A stretch of 64,000 bases of DNA from Bog-950 sp046329515 (GTDB lineage Bacteria > Bacteroidota > Bacteroidia > Chitinophagales > LD1). Position numbers and translations under genes: made by a program. Below are positions 34,974 through 44,249 of this stretch, in pieces. Location of the stretch: positions 1,488,001 through 1,552,000 of the forward strand of contig JAXLUM010000001.1 of NCBI GenBank assembly GCA_046329515.1, read 5' to 3'. The first letter of the stretch is position 1; each line of letters starts with the position of its first letter. Under the pieces are notes generated by a model. The model searched no databases. It was not told where the DNA came from and saw nothing but the letters and a program-made list of their open reading frames with translations.

Positions 34974-37900
34974 TACAAAGCAGGATAGTGCAGGTTTCCG
35001 GTTGAACTATATGCAGGTTTATAACTGGGGAACCTTTGATGAACGTATTTATACCCTTAATGCAGAAACGCAAAGCAGCCTGCTAACAGGCGCCAATGGT
35101 TCGGGTAAAACTACTATTGTAGATGCGCTGTTGACTTTACTGGTACCAAGCACTCAGAGGTTTTACAATCAATCGTCAGGGGCTGAAAAGAAGAAGGAAA
35201 GAACGGAGGAGAGTTATGTAGAAGGGCATTATGGCCGCACGCAGGATGAGGATTCGTACTCTTCGAAAATAAGTAAGCTGCGTCCGGACCGTTCAAATCT
35301 TTACTCCATAATACTGGCCAACTTTGTAAGTAGTGATACGGCGAATATTACGGCCTTTCAGGTAAGGTATTTTAAGAACAACAGTCTGCAGCGCGAATAT
35401 GTGGTAGCTAACCGCGCCCTGAAAATTGAAAGTGATATTCAGTTTGATTCAAAAGGAGAGTGGCGTAAAAAGCTTAAAGCCGGAGGCAAGGTTTCCTTCT
35501 TTGACTCATTTAGCCAATACAGTCAAAAGCTTATTGAAGATTTTGGCATGAAGAGCGATAAGGCGCTCAACCTGTTTAACCAAACGGTGGGTATTAAGGT
35601 GCTGGGGAATCTTGATGAATTCATTCGCACCAATATGCTTGAAGAGAGCGATATAGAAAATGAGTTTAAATCGCTGTTAGAGAACTACCAGAATTTGTTG
35701 ACGGCCCACCGCAGCATAGAAAAGTCAAAATGCCAGTTGGAGTTGTTGGAGCCCATTTACAACAATTACTTTCAGTATGAAACCCTTTACCAGGAAATAA
35801 AGAATGCAGAGAACAAGATTGACACTATACGAACGTGGTTTAAAATTAAACAACGAGAATTCAATGAGCAGCAAATACGAAGTATAGAATCGGACATTGA
35901 ATTGCTAAATGGTAAAAAGGCGAAAGAAGAAGGAGAGAAGGGTAAGATAGAGGCTGAGATACTTTCCTTAAAGCTGGCGAGGGAAAAGGACCCCACTGCT
36001 GCACAGTTGAAGGATATTGATGCTGCCATGAAAATGCTTGAGCAGGACATGGACCAACGCAAGAAAAGGGTAGGAGAGTATAACAAACTTGCCATGTTAT
36101 GCGGTTTGCCTAAGGACCCTTCAGAAAAGGCGTTTATAGCCAATCATAAAAGTATTGAGAAGGCGCGCAATAAATCGTTTGACACTAAGAAGGAATTAGA
36201 TACGCAACTACTGGATGCGAAACAGGAACAGCGCCAAAAGCAAGACCGTTTTGATGAGATAAAGGGAGATATTGAATACCTGCAGAAACGGAAGGATAAG
36301 ATTACGGGTATAAGTTCACAGATAAGGCAACGCATAGTTGATTATGTAAAAGCATCAGAAGATGAGTTGCCATTTGTAGGCGAACTGATTGAAGTAAAGA
36401 AGGAAGAACAGAACTGGGAAATGGCCATTGAGAAATTGCTGCACAGTTTTGGAAAATGCCTTGTGGTGCCCGAGAAATATTACCGGGAGGTAAACAAGTT
36501 TGTGAGCAACAACGACCTTGGCGGTAAGTTGGTGTATTATCGTGTTGACCCTAAGCAGGATTACTTAAAGAGTATGACCCAGGCCGAGGAGAATTCGGTG
36601 GTAACCAAGTTGAATTTTAATCCTAAGAGTGATTACAGCGATTGGGTAGAGGATTTTATTACCCGTAGTTTTGATTACGTATGTTGCGATAAACTGGAAG
36701 AGTTTGCGCGTTTTGAAAAGGCCATGATGCCAAGCGGCCTTATAAAAAACAAGAAACGCCACGAAAAAGACGACAGCAAATTTAAGAGCGGGGCAGCTAA
36801 CTATGTGTTGGGCTGGAATAACCGCGATAAAGTAGTTGCCTTGCAACGTGAAGGTAATTTACTGAATACTGATTTGCAGCAGTTAGAAGCGCGGGTAAGT
36901 GATTTGAACAGCAAAACGGATTTGGAGAATGATGTGCTTGATTCCTTGCGGAGGTTGAGTGAGTTTAATGACTTTAGCCAAATTGACTGGAAGGAGTGCT
37001 CACAGCGTATTGCCGAAAAGGAAACTGAAAAGAAGGAGTTGCTGAAAAAGAACAGCACACTTGATGATATTGAGAAGAAGCTGAAGCAAAAAGAAGAACT
37101 GAAGAAGCAAATTGAATCTACACTTGAAGATTTAATTGGCGATTTGCGCTTGCAGGGAAAAGAGCGTGATGACCTTGCCGAAAAAGTAAGGCAGCTTTCC
37201 AATACTATACAGGAGCTTTCGAAATTGGTTGACCTGAACCGGGAGTTTGCTAAATATCCAGAGCTTATTGCAGAGTTGCAGCAATCGAAGGATGATGTTT
37301 ATGCACTAGAGAAAAATACATTGCAGCGTTTAAAAGAAGAACTGGAACGCATAGAACAAACCCATGGTAAGGCCTTTGTTATAATTAACGAAGCCATGGA
37401 TAATTACCTGCGCCCTAGTCGTGAGATACAGGAAAAGTTTCCTGAATGGATGGACGAAACACATAACCTGAAGGCGAAACCTGAATACCTTAAAGAGTTT
37501 GTGGACCTGTATAAGAGTATTAAGGATGAGAAAGTAGCCGAGTTTGAAAAGCGCTTTAAGAACGAGCTGAATAATAGTGTTATTAAGGATTTAAGCAGTT
37601 TTCAGAATAAGCTTTATGAACAGGAAAGTACCATTAAGGATAGTATTGATAACATTAATCGTTCCTTAAAACGAATACGTTTTAATGTTAACCCCGATAC
37701 CTACATACAACTGCAATTTAACGCTACCCGCACCCCTGAAGTTTTAGATTTTAGAAAGCGATTAAAGGAGTGGGTGCCCAACACCCAGAAACTTGCCTTA
37801 AATGATATGAGTTACTTAGAGGAGCATTTCTCTAAAGTTATACGACCATTTGTTGAAGAGCTGCAAAAGAATGATACATGGCGTAAACGTGTAACAGATG

Positions 37901-38319
37901 TGCGCAATTGGATGGAGTTTAAAGCAACTGAACATTACGCTGAGGATAACCAGATAAGTAATGTTTATGAAAGCAGTGGCAGCTTAAGCGGTGGCCAGGC
38001 AGCACAGTTAACCTATACTATATTGGGTAGCGCAATTGCTCACCAATTTGGTATAAACCAAAGCGGCAGCACGGCGCGCTCCTTCCGTTTTATTGCAGTA
38101 GATGAGGCCTTTAGTAAGCTTGACCCTGAAAAATCAAAATACCTGATGGAGTTGTGTAAGCAACTGCATTTGCAATTGATGGTTGTTACGCCTTTAGATA
38201 AAATTCACGTAGTGGAAGATTATGTTTCTGTTATTCACTACGTTGAAAATAAAAACAAACGCAATAGCGAGGTTGTGGATATGAGCATTATGGAATACAA
38301 GCAGAAGAAAAAGAAGTAG
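34957..38319 (+). CDS. jetC: JetC / MksB-like SMC ATPase
   Basis: An 1120-residue SMC-like ATPase. The N-terminal head has Walker A G-A-N-G-S-G-K-T (about 45-52) followed by the family-specific FYNQSSGAEKKKERTEESYV region. Long coiled coils (about 280-450 and 640-900) flank a compact hinge-like domain (about 460-610, LHSFGKCLVVPEKYYREV). The C-terminal head has signature SLSGGQAAQLTYTILGSAI (about 1009) and Walker B FRFIAVDEAFSKLDPEKS (about 1045). This is the MukB/MksB/JetC architecture rather than Smc or SbcC. It should load as a dimer and extrude DNA loops with JetA and JetB. The gene ends one base before the convergent lipoprotein gene, leaving no space for jetD on this side. Confidence 0.9.
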   Translation: MWSLFDTKQDSAGFRLNYMQVYNWGTFDERIYTLNAETQSSLLTGANGSGKTTIVDALLTLLVPSTQRFYNQSSGAEKKKERTEESYVEGHYGRTQDEDSYSSKISKLRPDRSNLYSIILANFVSSDTANITAFQVRYFKNNSLQREYVVANRALKIESDIQFDSKGEWRKKLKAGGKVSFFDSFSQYSQKLIEDFGMKSDKALNLFNQTVGIKVLGNLDEFIRTNMLEESDIENEFKSLLENYQNLLTAHRSIEKSKCQLELLEPIYNNYFQYETLYQEIKNAENKIDTIRTWFKIKQREFNEQQIRSIESDIELLNGKKAKEEGEKGKIEAEILSLKLAREKDPTAAQLKDIDAAMKMLEQDMDQRKKRVGEYNKLAMLCGLPKDPSEKAFIANHKSIEKARNKSFDTKKELDTQLLDAKQEQRQKQDRFDEIKGDIEYLQKRKDKITGISSQIRQRIVDYVKASEDELPFVGELIEVKKEEQNWEMAIEKLLHSFGKCLVVPEKYYREVNKFVSNNDLGGKLVYYRVDPKQDYLKSMTQAEENSVVTKLNFNPKSDYSDWVEDFITRSFDYVCCDKLEEFARFEKAMMPSGLIKNKKRHEKDDSKFKSGAANYVLGWNNRDKVVALQREGNLLNTDLQQLEARVSDLNSKTDLENDVLDSLRRLSEFNDFSQIDWKECSQRIAEKETEKKELLKKNSTLDDIEKKLKQKEELKKQIESTLEDLIGDLRLQGKERDDLAEKVRQLSNTIQELSKLVDLNREFAKYPELIAELQQSKDDVYALEKNTLQRLKEELERIEQTHGKAFVIINEAMDNYLRPSREIQEKFPEWMDETHNLKAKPEYLKEFVDLYKSIKDEKVAEFEKRFKNELNNSVIKDLSSFQNKLYEQESTIKDSIDNINRSLKRIRFNVNPDTYIQLQFNATRTPEVLDFRKRLKEWVPNTQKLALNDMSYLEEHFSKVIRPFVEELQKNDTWRKRVTDVRNWMEFKATEHYAEDNQISNVYESSGSLSGGQAAQLTYTILGSAIAHQFGINQSGSTARSFRFIAVDEAFSKLDPEKSKYLMELCKQLHLQLMVVTPLDKIHVVEDYVSVIHYVENKNKRNSEVVDMSIMEYKQKKKK

Positions 38320-38320
38320 C

Positions 38321-39424
38321 TTAGTAATCCGCTTTTTTTAGTTCTTCCCACTTCTGATTGTTCATGTTCTCGTCCAGGTTAGGGTTGTAAGTTTCGTAGT
38401 TGGTACTTATGTATTCGCCATTGCTGTTCATCCAGTAATGGTTATAGTGGCTTTCTACTTTGTATTGCTTTCCTGATTGGTCGCTTACTTTTGTTTCTTC
38501 GCGCATGGCATCAATAAACTGTTCCTGATTTTTGTCGCTTGCTGCATTATTCGCTCTCCAGCCATTCATAATTGCATCATTTATTGCGTTAGTTCTGTTT
38601 ACGTGCTCGCGTTGGCCGGCTTCAAAAGCAGCCTGGTTTTGTGCCATGCGCTGGTTGAATGCTGCCCAGCTTTTTCCGGCTTTCTCCGCTTCCTGCTGGT
38701 TGTATGCCATTATAGGTTCAAGTGCATAGTGCGCGTTTGCCAAACTGAATATGTATTGCTTTTTAGCAAGCTCGAAATAGGATTTGTCTGCCTGCAGACC
38801 GGAGCAATAGTAATACCACATTTGCAGGTTGGCGGTTTCGCTTACAACTATATGCATTAGCAAAAAGTATGGAGTTCCATTTGCCGATTGCCATTCAGAA
38901 CCTATTGCCCTTACTTCGGTGTTACCCGGAACGGCTTTAAATAATTGATCGTTGTACCATTGGTCCATCTTGGTTACTTCTGCTATTTCATAAGATTTTA
39001 CGAATTGCAGACCTTGTTGACTCCCCCATGGTTGAATGTCTTGCTGAATCATGGCATCAATACCCGGCCATGCACGTAGGGCCTGGCCGCTTTGGTAGTA
39101 TACCTGTTGCATGCGGTAATCGTTGGTATACATAAAGTTTTGGGCAGGGTAATCTGTAATTTTCAATCCGTTCGGTCCGGTAATTGAAGGTGCCCCCTTA
39201 ACAGCACTTGTAGCCATTTTCCAACTTGCAGGGAAAGGCATTTCAACCAACAATGCACCTTTGTTATCTCTAAAGGAAGTCATCACAAGCTTCTCCCAAT
39301 TACCGGATGGGGTTTCTTTACTGCTTTTGGTAGTTGAAGTTTTGGCGGGGCTTTGTGCCGTACTGTTGCTGTTACAACCAACAAGTATAAAAGCGAAGGC
39401 AACTATTGCAAATTTTAGGTGCAT
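38321..39424 (-). CDS. Putative lipoprotein of unknown function
   Basis: A 367-residue protein. The frame extends to 39550, but the ATG at 39422-39424 yields a proper lipoprotein signal (HLKFAIVAFAFILVGC, Cys at residue 17), followed by a Ser/Thr/Lys linker. The body starts NWEKLVMTSFRDNKGALLVEMPFPASWKM (two blocks), which reads like a DUF1795/PsbP-like fold segment. It ends in a Gln/Asn/Ala-rich region (NQQEAEKAGKSWAAFNQRMA) and a final YNHYWMNSNGEYISTNYET stretch resembling the end of several uncharacterised secreted proteins. Function unknown. It is convergent with jetC, separated by one base, so probably unrelated to it. The terminator of the efflux operon lies upstream. Confidence 0.75.
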   Translation of the reverse strand: MHLKFAIVAFAFILVGCNSNSTAQSPAKTSTTKSSKETPSGNWEKLVMTSFRDNKGALLVEMPFPASWKMATSAVKGAPSITGPNGLKITDYPAQNFMYTNDYRMQQVYYQSGQALRAWPGIDAMIQQDIQPWGSQQGLQFVKSYEIAEVTKMDQWYNDQLFKAVPGNTEVRAIGSEWQSANGTPYFLLMHIVVSETANLQMWYYYCSGLQADKSYFELAKKQYIFSLANAHYALEPIMAYNQQEAEKAGKSWAAFNQRMAQNQAAFEAGQREHVNRTNAINDAIMNGWRANNAASDKNQEQFIDAMREETKVSDQSGKQYKVESHYNHYWMNSNGEYISTNYETYNPNLDENMNNQKWEELKKADY

Positions 39425-39514
39425 AGAAAAAGTGTTTGGTGTATTTGATGATGCAAAGGTAGCCGGCGGAAGGAGGGGAGCAGTCCCCCATGTGGGGGAA
39501 TTGTAAATGGGGAA

Positions 39515-39543
39515 TAAAAAAGGCGGCCGCTTTTGCGACCGCC
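39515..39543 (-). terminator. Rho-independent terminator of the RND efflux operon
   Basis: On the minus strand a GC-rich 9-bp stem with one mismatch (GGCGGTCGC / GCGGCCGCC) and AAAA loop is followed directly by TTTTTTATT. It lies 34 bp after the stop of the outer-membrane factor gene, the last gene of the operon. Confidence 0.85.
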
Positions 39544-39576
39544 CAACCATTGCTATGAGAAAATGAAAAACAAAAT

Positions 39577-41001
39577 CTATCTCCAGCCGCCGCCAAGGGC
39601 TTTATAGATATCTACTTCGGCTGCCAGTTGCTTCTTCTTTATTTCAATTAGTTCCATTTTGGAATCAAGCGCTTCGCGTTGGGTTAGCAACACTTCTATG
39701 TAATCGGCACGGGCAGATTTGAAGAGATTGTCAGAAATAGTAACGGACTGGTTTAATATATCCACTTCGTTTGCCTTAGTAGTATAACTTTTTGAGTAGT
39801 TATCTATTGCTGAAAGTTCATTCAATACTTCGGTATAAGCCTTAAGTATGGTTTGCTCGTATTTATATACCGCCTGCACCTGCTTGTTTCTTGATGTTTT
39901 GTAATTTGCTGTAATAGCATTACGGTTAATAAGCGGTGCCATAAGGTCGGCTAATACATTGTAGAAAATAGATTCGGGCCTGAACCATACCATTGGGTTA
40001 AATGCCTGAAAGCCTGCCGAGGCAGATATGCGGAGCGAAGGGAAGAATTCAGCCTTGGCCACCTTAACATCAAGTTTAGCAGCAGCTAATTCCTGCTCAG
40101 CCTGGCGAATATCAGGGCGGTTTGAAAGTAACTGAACCGGAACACCTGCAGAAATAGAATCGAATACCGCAGTGTTGAAGGAGGAATCATTCCGTATAAC
40201 AGGCGCTGGAAAACGACCTGTAAGGAAGTTAATCTTGTTCTCTGTTTCGGTTATTTGCTGTTGAATATCGTATTGAAGGTTTTGGGTATTCAACATTTGC
40301 GCTTCAAAACGATTAACAGCCAATTGGGTAACACGTCCTGCATCCTTTTGCTGCCTTACAATACTTAGGGCATTACGCTGTATTTCAATATTTCGGCGTA
40401 CAATGTCCAGTTGGTTATCAAGCGCAACCAATTCGTAGTATGAATTTGCAATTTCAGAAATGAGATTGGTAACCGTAAAGTTTCTGCCTTCTACACTGGC
40501 TAAATACCTGGCTACTGCTGCATTCTTAGCGTTGCGCAGTTTTTTCCAAATGTCAAGTTCCCAAGAGAAAAAGGCGCCGATATTAAAATCGCCAATGTAT
40601 TTTGGCTTTTGCGCCGGAGGGCCTTTCCAATCTTCTTCAGATTGACCGTTCCAGGTAAAGGCCCCTGACTTATCAGCGCCGGCACCTGCGGTAATACCTG
40701 CAAAAGGGAGATATTCCCCTTTGCGCGCCTTTATTTCATTGCGGCTAATTTCAATTTCCTGTAAAGTAATGTTCAGTTCCTGGTTGTTCTTTAAAGCTGT
40801 ATCAATAAGCGCAATCAGGTTAGGGTCCTTAAAGTAGTTACGCCATAATACCTTAGCACTGTTAACTGTATCTAAAGATGTGTTGTAACTGGCAGGAACA
40901 TTTTTGTTTTCCGTTTTAATGGGTTCCTTAAACATTTTGCAACCCCAAACTGAAACAAGGATTAACGCAATGCCTATATATTTTATCACTGTTCTATTCA
41001 T
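39577..41001 (-). CDS. RND efflux outer-membrane lipoprotein factor (OprM/NodT family)
   Basis: A 474-residue TolC-like trimeric outer-membrane channel. The N-terminus has a lipobox (IALILVSVWGC, Cys21), as in OprM/CusC. Two OEP repeats of long helices follow, with the conserved SNRPDIRQAEQELAAAKLDVKVAKAEFFPSL segment (read in blocks) between them. It ends GGGWR, typical of NodT-type factors. The role is to form the exit duct of the tripartite pump. Its start overlaps the permease gene by 8 bp, so it is translationally coupled. It is last in the operon and is followed by a strong terminator. Confidence 0.95.
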   Translation of the reverse strand: MNRTVIKYIGIALILVSVWGCKMFKEPIKTENKNVPASYNTSLDTVNSAKVLWRNYFKDPNLIALIDTALKNNQELNITLQEIEISRNEIKARKGEYLPFAGITAGAGADKSGAFTWNGQSEEDWKGPPAQKPKYIGDFNIGAFFSWELDIWKKLRNAKNAAVARYLASVEGRNFTVTNLISEIANSYYELVALDNQLDIVRRNIEIQRNALSIVRQQKDAGRVTQLAVNRFEAQMLNTQNLQYDIQQQITETENKINFLTGRFPAPVIRNDSSFNTAVFDSISAGVPVQLLSNRPDIRQAEQELAAAKLDVKVAKAEFFPSLRISASAGFQAFNPMVWFRPESIFYNVLADLMAPLINRNAITANYKTSRNKQVQAVYKYEQTILKAYTEVLNELSAIDNYSKSYTTKANEVDILNQSVTISDNLFKSARADYIEVLLTQREALDSKMELIEIKKKQLAAEVDIYKALGGGWR

Positions 41002-44000
41002 TGTTTTTGCGCTTTATCATTTTTGAGATTACTTTTCTAATGGTGTGCGTTAAAGCCACCTGCGATTGTTCTTCAGCAAAAGCTTCGCTAAGTGTTGTTT
41101 CGTCTTCCTCTTTAAATAGTCTTCTTCCTTCCTGTAGTTTGCCGAAAATGAAATACAGACCCGGTACTACAAACACACCGAATATGGTTCCGAAGAGCAT
41201 GCCTCCTAAAGCAGATGAACCGATAGTGTGGTTTCCCACTGCACCAGGGCCGGTAGCAATTACCAATGGTATCAGGCCAACTATAAAAGCGAAAGAGGTC
41301 ATGAGAATAGGACGGAAACGCGCTTTGGCACCTTCAATGGCCGATTCAAGAACTGTTAGACCCTGCTGATGTTTTTGTACGGCGTACTCAACTATCAGCA
41401 CGGCGTTTTTGCCTAGCAGACCTGTTAGCATTATCAAACCAACCTGTGCATACACGTCGTTGGCAAGACCCATCAGCTTTAACAGCATGAAGGACCCAAA
41501 AATACCCGGCGGTAAGGACAGCAATACTGCAAATGGCAGAATGAAACTTTCATACTGGGCTGCAAGAATTAAATAAACAAACAGTATAACCACAAGGAAT
41601 ATATAAAGGGCCTCATTGCCTCTACGCACCTCATCGTAGGATAAACCTTCCCATGCAATATCGTAACCGCGCGGAAGTGTTTGTTGTGCCACTTCTTTGA
41701 TGGCTTTAATGGCTTCGCCGGAAGAATAACCGGGAGCAGGCATACCGTTAATTAATGAGGAGGTATAAAGGTTGTAACGTGAAATTTCGTTAGCGCCTTG
41801 TGTTTTAGTAATCTTCATAAAAGCCGAGTAAGGAACCATTTCACCCTTCTCGTTTTTAATGAACATATTTAAGATGTCACTAGGTTGTTTTCTGAACTCA
41901 GGGGCAGCTTGCGTATAGACCTTATAATAATTATTAAAGCGTATGAAACCCTGTTCGTACGTACTGCCTATCATAATATTCAGGTTTTCCATGGCATCGC
42001 CAACGGAAACTCCTTTTTGCATGGCAAGTGCGTTATCTACCGTAATTTCATATTGCGGATATTTGGCCGAGTAGAAAGCGAAAATACCTGCAAGTTCTTT
42101 ACGTTTTTTAAGCTCTGCCACAAAATCGCTGTTTACCTCATCAAATTTTTGGTAATCCACGTCGCTGCTCTTATCTAACAAGCGAAGAGAGAAGCCATCA
42201 GATGTACCGTAACCCGGTACGGCAGGAGGTTCGAAATATTCAATACTTGCAGGAAGGTCTTTCGACTTTTCTTCAAGTTCTTTAACTATCTCTTTAACTG
42301 ACTGTTTACGTTCTGACCAATCTTTTAGGTTAATTAAACAGGTGCCGGCATTTGAACCGCGGCCTTCAGTTAAAATTTCGAAGCCCGCCAAGGCTGTTAC
42401 TGATTGTACACCCTCAACTTCTTTAGCTAACTTCTGCAACTTACGGGCAATTTCGTTAGTGCGTTCAAGCGTTGTACCCGGAGGAGTTTGAATAATAGCA
42501 TATACCTGCCCTTGGTCTTCGTTAGGTATAAAGCCTGCGGGCAGTATTTTGTTTATACCAACTACACCAAAGCCGAAGGCTATAAGTATACCATAGGTGA
42601 TTAAACGGCGGTCAACAATGTGACGCAGAATACCGGTATATTTTCCGGTAACTTTTTCAAACGTTCTGTTAAACCAGTCAATAAAAATCGTTACAGGTGT
42701 TTTTCTTTTTGGCTGCCCGTGAGTATTCTTTAAAAATACAGCACACAAAACCGGGGTTAGGGTAAGCGCCACAAAACCGGAAAGCACAATAGCGCTGGCC
42801 ATGGTAATGGCAAACTGGCGGTAAAGCACACCCACAGGGCCCGACATGAAAGCAACAGGAACAAACACTGAAGTCATTACCAGGGTGATGGCTATAATGG
42901 CACCACTAATTTCGGCTAATACCTTTTTAACCGCCTGGTAGGCTGAGATATTGTCTTTTTCCATTTTTACGTGAACGGCCTCCACCACCACAATGGCGTC
43001 ATCCACCACAATACCAATTGCTAACACCAATGCAAACAGTGTTATTAGGTTTATACTTAAACCGAAGAACTGCATGGATATAAAGGCCCCTATAAGCGAT
43101 ACCGGTACGGCCAGGATAGGAATGATAGTGGAACGGAAGTCGCCGAGGAAAACGAATACCACAATAGCCACAAGTATGAAGGCTTCTACCAATGTGTGTA
43201 ACACTTTTTCAATAGAGGCATTAACGAATTGCGAAACGTCGTAATTTATTTCGCAGCCCATGCCGGGAGGGAAGTCTTTCTTAAGTTCTTCCAGTTTAGC
43301 CTTAACATCCTCAATTACTTTGTTGGCATTACTACCGGGACTTTGCTTTAACACTATTGAGGTGGAAGGATAGCCATCTTTATTGGAGTATATATCCACG
43401 AATTCGCTTCCTACTTCAATTTGGGCTACATCTTTTAAGCGAAGAATTTCGCCATCGGCATTTGCGCGGATGATGATGTCATTATACTGTTCGGGCTTGT
43501 TATACCAACCTGCGTAAGTAAAAACGTATTCCTGCGATTGTGGTGTTTTGCCCGAACTTAGACCTACACGGCCTGGGCGTGCCATTACACTTTGGTTATC
43601 TATAGCTTTTAATACCTCATCGGCTGAAATATTATAGGCACGCATACGGTCAGGGTTTAACCATACGCGTATAGCAAAGGCGCGGCTACCGGTTGCTTCA
43701 GCCATACCAATACCGCTAATACGTTGTATTTCGGGCAATACATAAGTGTTAGCATAATTGAACAGAAACTTTTCATCCGCATTTTTATCAGTGCTGTAAA
43801 GGTTCAAGTACATTAACATACTTGGTTGTAAGGGCTTAATAACCACCCCTTCCTTTTGCACCAACTCAGGCAGGTTTGCCCAAACCTGGTCTACCCGGGT
43901 TTTTACCCTTGCAGCAGCAATAGTTGGGTCTGTGCCGGGTTCAAATACTATATCAATACTTGCTTCGCTGGCGCTGGTGGCATCCGAAAGCATGTACTGC

Positions 44001-44224
44001 ATCCCCTGTACACCGTTTATTTCTCTTTCAAGAATTACAAGCGTTGATTTAACCAATACATCGGCATTGGAGCCGGGAAATTCAATAAATATGGTAACCC
44101 GTGGTGGAGCAATATCGGGGAACTGTGCTACCGGTATGGTATATATGGCCAACAGACCAAGAAATACAATGCCGATAGATAGTGCGATGGCCAATACAGG
44201 CCTTTGAATAAACGCATTAAACAT
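40994..44224 (-). CDS. RND efflux permease, HAE1 (AcrB-like) family
   Basis: A 1076-residue proton-driven inner-membrane pump with 12 expected TM helices and two large periplasmic loops. The N-terminus FNAFIQRPVLAIALSIGIV and the AQFPDIAPPRVTIFIEFPG segment are family hallmarks. TM4 carries the proton-relay acidic pair in GIVVDDAIVVVEAV (Asp-Asp as in AcrB D407/D408). The C-terminal half shows GLLGKNAVLIVEYA (relay Lys) and RFRPILMTSFAFIVG. The HAE1 subfamily exports hydrophobic or amphiphilic compounds such as drugs, bile salts or dyes; metal (CusA-type) motifs are not seen. Encoded 25 bp after the adaptor gene. Confidence 0.96.
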   Translation of the reverse strand: MFNAFIQRPVLAIALSIGIVFLGLLAIYTIPVAQFPDIAPPRVTIFIEFPGSNADVLVKSTLVILEREINGVQGMQYMLSDATSASEASIDIVFEPGTDPTIAAARVKTRVDQVWANLPELVQKEGVVIKPLQPSMLMYLNLYSTDKNADEKFLFNYANTYVLPEIQRISGIGMAEATGSRAFAIRVWLNPDRMRAYNISADEVLKAIDNQSVMARPGRVGLSSGKTPQSQEYVFTYAGWYNKPEQYNDIIIRANADGEILRLKDVAQIEVGSEFVDIYSNKDGYPSTSIVLKQSPGSNANKVIEDVKAKLEELKKDFPPGMGCEINYDVSQFVNASIEKVLHTLVEAFILVAIVVFVFLGDFRSTIIPILAVPVSLIGAFISMQFFGLSINLITLFALVLAIGIVVDDAIVVVEAVHVKMEKDNISAYQAVKKVLAEISGAIIAITLVMTSVFVPVAFMSGPVGVLYRQFAITMASAIVLSGFVALTLTPVLCAVFLKNTHGQPKRKTPVTIFIDWFNRTFEKVTGKYTGILRHIVDRRLITYGILIAFGFGVVGINKILPAGFIPNEDQGQVYAIIQTPPGTTLERTNEIARKLQKLAKEVEGVQSVTALAGFEILTEGRGSNAGTCLINLKDWSERKQSVKEIVKELEEKSKDLPASIEYFEPPAVPGYGTSDGFSLRLLDKSSDVDYQKFDEVNSDFVAELKKRKELAGIFAFYSAKYPQYEITVDNALAMQKGVSVGDAMENLNIMIGSTYEQGFIRFNNYYKVYTQAAPEFRKQPSDILNMFIKNEKGEMVPYSAFMKITKTQGANEISRYNLYTSSLINGMPAPGYSSGEAIKAIKEVAQQTLPRGYDIAWEGLSYDEVRRGNEALYIFLVVILFVYLILAAQYESFILPFAVLLSLPPGIFGSFMLLKLMGLANDVYAQVGLIMLTGLLGKNAVLIVEYAVQKHQQGLTVLESAIEGAKARFRPILMTSFAFIVGLIPLVIATGPGAVGNHTIGSSALGGMLFGTIFGVFVVPGLYFIFGKLQEGRRLFKEEDETTLSEAFAEEQSQVALTHTIRKVISKMIKRKNNE

Positions 44225-44249
44225 TTTCTATCTTTTTAGTTGGTCGCCT

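Noticed and set aside
36801..37202. 133-codon minus-strand frame in jetC
   Set aside because: Antisense of a coiled-coil coding region (Glu/Lys to Phe/Ser); no homology sense.
38321..39424. Lipoprotein gene as the missing fourth component of the Jet operon
   Set aside because: Opposite strand, has a lipoprotein signal, and shows no Toprim or JetD-type motif.
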